Of a stretch of DNA of 64,000 nucleotides, positions 58,044 through 64,000 are shown in pieces. Every line of letters starts with the position of its first letter. The stretch's first letter is position 1. The DNA comes from Cyclobacterium xiamenense (lineage in GTDB: Bacteria; Bacteroidota; Bacteroidia; Cytophagales; Cyclobacteriaceae). The stretch covers positions 124,001 to 188,000 of the forward strand of contig NZ_WIOK01000004.1 in NCBI RefSeq assembly GCF_009467825.1, in the 5' to 3' direction. Made by a program: the position numbers and the translations under genes. The notes beneath the pieces are model-generated. The model made no database searches, was not told where the DNA came from, and saw nothing but the letters and a program-made list of their open reading frames with translations.

Positions 58044-59099
58044 ATGTTACTCCGAAAAAAAATTGTTCCCCTCTTCCTGGCCTTGCTAACCCCCTTTGGC
58101 TTTATTTCTGAATCTGAAAGTTGTACCCGGGAGGTGTATAAAGGGCCCAATAATACGGTGCTCACGGGCAGGACCATGGATTTTTCTATAGAAATTCCTG
58201 CCAATCAGTGGATTTTTCCCCGGGGAATAAAGCGCAGCGGGGAAGTAGGTAAAAACTCCATTGAATGGGTGTCCAAATACGGTAGCCTGGCGGTAAGCTC
58301 CTGGGATATTTCCACCACCGACGGAATGAACGAAAAGGGCTTGGTAGCCAACATGCTTTGGCTGGTGGAATCCACCTATCCTTCCTTCGATAAAGAAGGA
58401 AACAAGGAGGGCCTGGCCATTTCTCTCTGGGCGCAATACATGCTCGACAACTTTGCTTCCGTGGAGGAGGCGGTCGAAGCCATGCGGCAGGCTTCCTTTG
58501 CCATTGTTTCGGATTTTATACCCGGGACGAATAAATTCACTACCGTACACCTTTCCCTTTCCGATGCGACCGGCGACAGTGCCATTTTTGAATACATTGG
58601 TGGAAAACTAGTGATCCACCACGATGCCTCCTACCAGGTCATGACCAATGATCTGCCCTACGAGCAGCAGCTCGCCATTGGCAAGTACTGGGAAAACATT
58701 CCTGGCAAGACTTTTTTGCCCGGATCGGTCACCTCCTCCGACCGTTTTGTTCGGGCGTCTTTTTTCCTCAACTCCATTCCGCAGACGGACAACACCCGGG
58801 TGGCGGTAGCCAGCGTGTTTAGCGTTATCCGAAACGTATCCGTCCCTTATGGCTTCGAAATCGAAGGCTACCCCAATTTGTCTACCACCCGCTGGCGCAT
58901 GGTGGCCGACCAGAAAAACCTGGTGTACTATTTTGAAACAGCGCTGACGCCCAATGCCTTTTGGGTGGATTTGAAGAAAATCGATTTTAACGAAAAAGCA
59001 GCGGTTCGAAAGCTGGATTTAGCCAACCACCGTACCTATTCCGGTGAAACCTCCGGTGATTTTAAGAAATCCCCACCTTTCCGGTTTATTGGGTTGTAA
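58044..59099 (+). CDS. Linear amide C-N hydrolase (choloylglycine hydrolase-like Ntn family)
   Basis: This 351-residue exported Ntn-hydrolase has a signal peptide cleaved before Cys27 (SESESCTREVYKG), so the N-terminal Cys becomes the nucleophile. Family features are NTVLTGRTMDFSIEI with a catalytic-type Arg/Asp pair and STTDGMNEKGLVANMLWL, then FEYIGGKLVIH and VMTNDLPYEQQL with the conserved Asn. Members cleave bile-salt, penicillin or acyl-homoserine lactone amides; the substrate here is not known. The ATG at 58044 was chosen over a TTG 21 bp upstream. Confidence 0.88.
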   Translation: MLLRKKIVPLFLALLTPFGFISESESCTREVYKGPNNTVLTGRTMDFSIEIPANQWIFPRGIKRSGEVGKNSIEWVSKYGSLAVSSWDISTTDGMNEKGLVANMLWLVESTYPSFDKEGNKEGLAISLWAQYMLDNFASVEEAVEAMRQASFAIVSDFIPGTNKFTTVHLSLSDATGDSAIFEYIGGKLVIHHDASYQVMTNDLPYEQQLAIGKYWENIPGKTFLPGSVTSSDRFVRASFFLNSIPQTDNTRVAVASVFSVIRNVSVPYGFEIEGYPNLSTTRWRMVADQKNLVYYFETALTPNAFWVDLKKIDFNEKAAVRKLDLANHRTYSGETSGDFKKSPPFRFIGL

Positions 59100-59348
59100 G
59101 GCGGCAGGTGTTCTAGTGAGGTAGGCACAGCGTTCGGTTTTCGCTTGAAAATCTCTTTTTGAAAATTAAAAAAACCGATTGGTGAGATGTTTTTTTGAAA
59201 AAAAGTAGGCCATTCCCTGGTAAGATTTACCTTTTTCGGTGTATTACCCTTGGGGGACAAGTGATTGTGCCGCCATTTTTGTCAGGTACCTCCTTCGTTG
59301 TGCCGGCAATCGGTTAATTGACAGAAGACCAACATAAAACGTCAGTTC

Positions 59349-61688
59349 ATGAAAAAATTTGCATCCATTTGGCTGCTTGCCGTATTTATCTGGGGGCTGG
59401 TTTCCTGCTCAACGCAGGAGCAACAAATCCTGGACCTTTCACAGGCCGTGATTTTGGTTTCACCGCAGATTGCTGGCCCGATGCAGGAAACGGTGTCAAC
59501 CATTTTGGTTGAAGAAATCGAAAACAGGAGCGGCATCCGGCTGGAATTGGGCAGTGATTGGGAATCCGATACCCAAATTGCCCTCGCGCTGTCCTCGGAT
59601 GAAAGCTTGTATGGAAAGACCGTTCCTTCACGCAAGGGCTTCGATGCGCCTGAACAAGAGAAAGAGGGTTACCGTATTTTTCAAGAATCCAGCGAGGCAG
59701 GGAATACGTTCTGGGTGATCGGTGCGGATAGCCGGGGCATTTTGTATGGCATCGGCAAGCTGCTTCGAACGGCCCACCTGAGCGAGGGAACGGTTGCACT
59801 CAGCAGGGACATCGATTTTTCCGAATCCCCGCAGTATGGCCTTCGGGGACATCAGTTTGGGTACCGAAATACGGCCAATTCCTGGGATGCCTGGACGGTG
59901 GAGCAGTTTGATCAGCATTTTCGGGAGCAGGTGCTCTTTGGGGCCAATGCCTTTGAAAACATTCCTTTCCAGGAAGTGGGTTCCAGCCCGCACTTTAAGG
60001 TGAATCCGCAGCAAATGGAGGTGGAACTCAGCCGAATCTGTGAAAAATACGACGCCGATTATTGGGTTTGGACCCCGGCTCCCCGAGACCTGAGTGCGCC
60101 CGGAGCCCCTCGGGAGGGGCTTCAGAAACAGGAAGACTTTTATGCGCGTGTTCCCCGATTGAATGCAGTATTTGTTCCAGGTGGCGATCCCGGGGATAAC
60201 CATCCTTCCGAGCTAATACCCTATCTGGAGGAGCTGTCGGCGGTGTTGCAGCAATACCATCCAGATGCAGGTATCTGGGTTTCCCTGCAGGGATTCAACG
60301 AAGAAAAAGTGCGGTATTTTTTTGACTACCTGCAGACCAATAATCCGGATTGGTTGGCCGGGGTGGTGAACGGGCCCAGTAGCCCGCCGGTTGCGCTGGA
60401 ACGGGAACTCCTACCGGAAAAATACCTCCACCGGTTTTACCCCGATATTACCCATACCGTACGCTGCCATTATCCGGCAGAAAACTGGGATCAGGCTTAT
60501 GCGCTGACCCTGGGCAGGGAACCCTGTAACCCCCAGCCGCAAATGTATACACGCTTGTTTAACCGGGACAGTCCCCATACCGATGGGTTTATTACGTATT
60601 CCGATGGTACGCATGACGATGTAAATAAAGCCGTCTGGAGCCAATTGGGTTGGGATCCCGGAAAAGATCCGGAAACCATTTTGCGGGAATATACCCGGTT
60701 TTTCTTTGGTGCGGAGCTGGCGGAAGAAGCCGCTCTGGGGATTTTCGCGCTGGAAGACAATTGGGATGGACCCATTTTGGAGAATCCAGACATAGAGAAA
60801 ACGCTGGCCCTTTGGAAAAAATTGGAGGCAGAAAACCCCGAACTGGCCGGAAATTGGCGCTGGCAGCAATTGCTGATGCGGGCCCATTACGATGGATACA
60901 TCAAAAAACGCCTGGCTTTTGAAAAAAAGCTGGAAACCGAGGCCTACGCCATTCTGGCCAAAGCCGACTCGATCGGGGCCGAACAAGCGATGGAGAAAGC
61001 TTTGCAACGCCTGCAAAAAGCGAAAACCGAGCCGGTTTCTCAGGACCTTAAGGAAAAAGTATTTGCTTACGGAGAAATGCTTTTCAAGAGCGTGGGGGCC
61101 CAGACTAGTGTGGAAAAATACGGTGCCAGTGGTGCCGAGCGGGGTGCTATTCTGGATTTTATCGATTACCCGCTCAACAACCGCTGGTGGTTGGAAGACG
61201 AGTTTGAAAAGGTACGTTCGCTGGGATCCGAGGCCGAAAAACTCGCCCGGTTGGACTTTATCCGAACCTACGAGTACCCGGGAGAAGGAAGCTTTTACGA
61301 CAACGTCTCCAGCGCCGATGCCAAACACGTGACGTCCAAAACCGATGATGCCATCGACTTCTTGTGGGAAAACAACGGGATCAACCGCAAGCGCCTTTCC
61401 ACGCAACTGTTCCAGTTTACCCCCACCTTGTCCTACGATGAGCTAGACCCGAATTCCGATTACCTCATTCGGGTTTCGGGCTATGGGGAAGCCCTCCTAC
61501 GGGCCAATGGACAACGGCTTGCACCTACCATATACGAGAAGGGATACGAGGAATTCAAGGAATTTCCGCTTCCCAAGGAATTGATCTCGGATGGCAAATT
61601 GGAAATCAGCTTCGATAAGCCCGACGAAGAGCACCTGAACTGGCGCCAGCAATCGCGCGTAACGGATGTTTGGGTCATCAAACAATAA
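59349..61688 (+). CDS. Large glycoside-hydrolase-like lipoprotein, GH20/GH67-type N-domain
   Basis: This 779-residue lipoprotein (GLVSCSTQ, Cys20) has an N-terminal alpha/beta domain of the type found in GH20 and GH67 enzymes (LVEEIENRSGIRLEL, FWVIGADSRGILYGIGKLL). A TIM-barrel region follows with LRGHQFGYRNTANSWDAW, DYWVWTPAPRD and HTVRCHYPAENWDQAY. The C-terminal part has a helical segment and a beta domain near 700-779. I cannot assign a GH family; alpha-glucuronidase or hexosaminidase relatives are possible. Acidic residues in the barrel could be catalytic, but the pair is not certain. Confidence 0.75.
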   Translation: MKKFASIWLLAVFIWGLVSCSTQEQQILDLSQAVILVSPQIAGPMQETVSTILVEEIENRSGIRLELGSDWESDTQIALALSSDESLYGKTVPSRKGFDAPEQEKEGYRIFQESSEAGNTFWVIGADSRGILYGIGKLLRTAHLSEGTVALSRDIDFSESPQYGLRGHQFGYRNTANSWDAWTVEQFDQHFREQVLFGANAFENIPFQEVGSSPHFKVNPQQMEVELSRICEKYDADYWVWTPAPRDLSAPGAPREGLQKQEDFYARVPRLNAVFVPGGDPGDNHPSELIPYLEELSAVLQQYHPDAGIWVSLQGFNEEKVRYFFDYLQTNNPDWLAGVVNGPSSPPVALERELLPEKYLHRFYPDITHTVRCHYPAENWDQAYALTLGREPCNPQPQMYTRLFNRDSPHTDGFITYSDGTHDDVNKAVWSQLGWDPGKDPETILREYTRFFFGAELAEEAALGIFALEDNWDGPILENPDIEKTLALWKKLEAENPELAGNWRWQQLLMRAHYDGYIKKRLAFEKKLETEAYAILAKADSIGAEQAMEKALQRLQKAKTEPVSQDLKEKVFAYGEMLFKSVGAQTSVEKYGASGAERGAILDFIDYPLNNRWWLEDEFEKVRSLGSEAEKLARLDFIRTYEYPGEGSFYDNVSSADAKHVTSKTDDAIDFLWENNGINRKRLSTQLFQFTPTLSYDELDPNSDYLIRVSGYGEALLRANGQRLAPTIYEKGYEEFKEFPLPKELISDGKLEISFDKPDEEHLNWRQQSRVTDVWVIKQ

Positions 61689-61948
61689 ATGGTTAGTTAA
61701 TTATTTCAGGCCGGAAAGGAGTTTATTCTTTATAATGCATATAAAAAAAATCAAATTTCTGATCTCATTTCTCAGAGCGAATAACCACTTGATGAACTGT
61801 GCGACTATCTGGTTAAAAATACATAATTGGGATTTTAAGAATAGGTTTTCGGTTTCCCAGGTTTTTTTGGTCCGATTTAGACCTTTTTTCTAATCCACTA
61901 CACGTATTGCAAATCTACCATAGAATACGTATTTTTGGTAAAAAGCAC

Positions 61949-62203
61949 ATGCATACGAAATTAACTTTAAGCATTGAGAAGGTGATCATTAAGACAGCGA
62001 AAGACTATGCAAAAGAAAAAGGGCAGAGCCTTTCCGACCTGGTTGAAAATTACTTCAAGCTGATTGCCATTAGCCGAAAGAAGATTCAACCCAACCAATT
62101 GTCTCCAAGGATCCAAAGGTTAAGAGGGATCATTCAGGTAGACAGTGATTTTAATTACAAGGAAGTACTAAACGAAGAATTATCCAAACAGCATGGCCGC
62201 TAG
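61949..62203 (+). CDS. DUF6364/ribbon-helix-helix antitoxin
   Basis: This 84-residue protein has a short N-terminal strand and two helices (TKLTLSIEKVIIKTAKDYA, GQSLSDLVENYFKLI), as in ribbon-helix-helix DNA-binding antitoxins of the DUF6364 group. The C-terminal tail would mask the toxin. Its stop overlaps the start of the PIN gene by 11 bp. The start at MHTKLTL matches the family; an upstream Met would add 14 unrelated residues. Confidence 0.85.
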   Translation: MHTKLTLSIEKVIIKTAKDYAKEKGQSLSDLVENYFKLIAISRKKIQPNQLSPRIQRLRGIIQVDSDFNYKEVLNEELSKQHGR

Positions 62204-62615
62204 GATTTTTTTAGATTCAGATGTGGTAATCGATTTTTTCACAGATCGGGAACCGTTTGCGAATCCGGCAAGTGAAATATTTGATTTAAATGAACGAGGC
62301 CAGTTGCAACTTTTTATTTCGGCAGTTAGTATTAATAATATTTAGTTTATCGTAAGGAAATACCTGGACCATAAAAGAGCCATTCTAATAATTGAAGAAC
62401 TCACGGCTATGATTCAAATAGCAGGACCAACCCGAAATGAAATTATTCAAGCATTGAAAAATAATTTTAAGGATTTTGAAGATTCAATTCAATACTCCAC
62501 GGCTTTGTCGATAGAGGGAATAGAAGCGATACTTACCCGCAATGTAAAAGATTATTTGAACTCGGAGATCGCGGTATTTTCTCCGGAAAATTATTTGAAA
62601 TCAAGAGCAATCTAG
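62193..62615 (+). pseudogene. PIN domain toxin (VapC-like), interrupted by an in-frame stop
   Basis: The frame encodes a PIN-domain ribonuclease of about 140 residues: RIFLDSDVVIDFFTDREPF at the start, DFEDSIQYSTAL in the middle and ITRNVKDY-type sequence (LTRNVKDYLNSEI) near the end. A TAG at codon 51 (62343-62345) falls where relatives usually have Tyr in a NNIYY-like segment. Reading continues in the same frame to 62615, so this is a single nonsense change with no frameshift. The active-site acidic residues are split between the two halves, so the toxin should be inactive unless the stop is read through or is a sequencing error. Confidence 0.8.
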
Positions 62616-62828
62616 TACAAACCAGGTTTGAGAATAACTACGAGGAATTCAAGCAAATACTCAATCGATAGCTGAGTGGCAGTTCAGAGTCTGGAAAAGT
62701 TTATTGGTACCTTATAATTACACCATCTTTAATAAATTCAGACCATGGTGAGAGCGGTGTCAAATAAAAGAGAATTGCTTTCATTCTTTATACAGCGCAC
62801 CTGAAACCTGACGCCCATAAACAAAATA

Positions 62829-64000
62829 ATGAATCTGACTAACGGCATTACCGAACTTGTAGAAGCCGGTGTGATTTCTCCCGAAACAGCCGCCAGTATA
62901 CGGGCGTATTACAGGGAAAAAGGCGGACAGTCAAGCAATCGGCTATTTGTCGCCTTTGGGATAATTGGCGCGGTATTGGTTGGCCTTGGAATCATCTTGG
63001 TACTTGCGCACAATTGGGATGCGTTTTCGCGAACGGTAAAAACCTATTGGGCCTTTCTTCCGCTGCTCGTCGGACAGATTCTAGGTGGATTTGTGCTGCT
63101 AAAAAAACCGGTGAGTGTGGCATGGCGTGAAAGTAGCGCAGCTTTTTTGTTTTTCACTGTGGGAGCAAGCCTATCACTCCTTAGTCAGATTTACCACCTA
63201 CCGGGAGAATTGAGCGTATTCCTGCTTACCTGGATGCTGCTTTGCCTCCCATTGATCTATGTGATGCAATCGTCCATCACTTCCCTACTTTACCTGATCG
63301 GAATTACCTTCTATGCTGCCGAGACAAGCTACTGGACCTACCCAGGCACCGAAGCCTATTATTACTGGCTACTATTGCTGTCTATCATGCCTCATTATTA
63401 CCTGCTGGGTAGGAAAAATCCAGAAAGTAATTTCATGATTTTCCATAATTGGATCCTTCCGCTTTCAGTGATCATTACCCTGGGGACGATTGCAGGTACC
63501 GTAGATGAACTAATGATTCCGGCTTATTTTAGCCTTTTTGGGCTTAGTTATTGGATAGGGGAGCTGGACTTTTTTGCCAGGCAGAAGCTGATAAACAACG
63601 GGTACACGGTTCTGGGATTCGTGGGGACAATGGTGCTACTGCTGACGGTAAGTTTTGGTTGGTTCTGGGAGCACTTGAGAAACGAAGATTTCACTTGGAA
63701 CGAGGTCATTGCATCACCGGAATTTCTGGCAGCGGTCGTACTCACCGTACTTGGGGCCAGCCTACTTGTCCTGCACCTGAAAAACAAATCATGGAAGGAA
63801 GCCAAGCCAATGGGGGTTGTTTTTATTTTATTTATTCCCATTTTCATTAGTGGGCTATCCTCATCCCTTTCCGTCCTGTTCGTTAATCTATTGGTTTGTG
63901 CAATCGGTATTTTTAACATCAGAGATGGCGGCAGGTTAAACAACTTAGGGACATTGAACCTGGGTTTGCTGATAATTGTCGCTTTGGTGGTTTGTCGGTT
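62829..64000 (+). CDS. DUF2157 domain membrane protein (3' truncated by window)
   Basis: The frame from ATG 62829 stays open to the window end, giving about 390 residues. A cytoplasmic N-terminal DUF2157 region (ITELVEAGVISPETAASIRAYY) is followed by many transmembrane helices, including FVAFGIIGAVLVGLGIILVL and WAFLPLLVGQILGGFVLL. DUF2157 proteins are multi-pass membrane proteins of unknown role, sometimes with a partner GDYXXLXY domain protein, which would lie beyond the window. Confidence 0.88.
   Translation, partial: MNLTNGITELVEAGVISPETAASIRAYYREKGGQSSNRLFVAFGIIGAVLVGLGIILVLAHNWDAFSRTVKTYWAFLPLLVGQILGGFVLLKKPVSVAWRESSAAFLFFTVGASLSLLSQIYHLPGELSVFLLTWMLLCLPLIYVMQSSITSLLYLIGITFYAAETSYWTYPGTEAYYYWLLLLSIMPHYYLLGRKNPESNFMIFHNWILPLSVIITLGTIAGTVDELMIPAYFSLFGLSYWIGELDFFARQKLINNGYTVLGFVGTMVLLLTVSFGWFWEHLRNEDFTWNEVIASPEFLAAVVLTVLGASLLVLHLKNKSWKEAKPMGVVFILFIPIFISGLSSSLSVLFVNLLVCAIGIFNIRDGGRLNNLGTLNLGLLIIVALVVCR

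Noticed and set aside
60411-61406. 331-codon open frame antisense to the large glycoside-hydrolase-like gene
   Set aside because: It mirrors the codon pattern of a well-supported coding gene on the plus strand; no recognisable domain.

Overview
The window looks like a chromosomal segment from a Bacteroidota bacterium, most likely an aerobic Cytophagales or Cyclobacteriaceae-like species. The phylum is well supported by a SusC/SusD pair, DUF3078 and DUF1573 proteins, weak Shine-Dalgarno sequences, TAnnTTTG-like promoter boxes and the menaquinone genes menB and menE. The family-level guess is weak. There are no insertion sequences, prophage genes, CRISPR arrays or rRNA genes.

Layout. 1-4.3 kb: the 3' part of a SusC receptor, its SusD partner, and a convergent esterase. 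4.5-14.3 kb: central metabolism and respiration on mixed strands, with a beta-propeller lipoprotein, ATP-type PEP carboxykinase, a type II sulfide:quinone reductase-like enzyme, divergent menB and menE, a universal stress protein and a phosphohexomutase. 14.5-21.9 kb: a conserved unknown protein, a WbsX/GH99-like lipoprotein, trpS, a DUF1573 lipoprotein, and a kynA operon. 21.9-24.7 kb: a minus-strand light-harvesting cassette of proteorhodopsin, lycopene cyclase and carotene-cleaving Blh, with a strong terminator directly after the rhodopsin gene. 25.1-33.5 kb: gyrB, polyphosphate kinase and a convergent exopolyphosphatase, then small membrane proteins, DUF3078 and DUF389.

33.7-33.9 kb holds the most unusual object. 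It is a minus-strand class II tRNA-like gene with a leucine-type D arm, a GUC anticodon, a G discriminator and a variable region of about 54 nt. It has its own promoter-like box and its own terminator.

34.1-47.8 kb is a carbohydrate region: an AraC regulator, a GH88 unsaturated uronyl hydrolase operon (isomerase, Gfo/Idh dehydrogenase, SDR), then a DUF3311-symporter-NagA operon, two further Gfo/Idh enzymes, a VOC protein and a PL11 rhamnogalacturonan lyase. Together they suggest uptake and oxidation of uronate-containing sugars, but there is no SusC/SusD pair inside this block. 48.4-54.2 kb is a three-gene set of planctomycete-type proteins (PSCyt1/DUF1549/DUF1553, DUF1501, DUF2231-cytochrome-LRR).

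54.2-64 kb: a serine hydrolase, a LemA-TPM-TPM operon, a choloylglycine-hydrolase-like Ntn enzyme, a large unassigned glycoside hydrolase lipoprotein, a ribbon-helix-helix antitoxin whose PIN toxin partner carries an in-frame stop, and a DUF2157 membrane protein that runs off the end.
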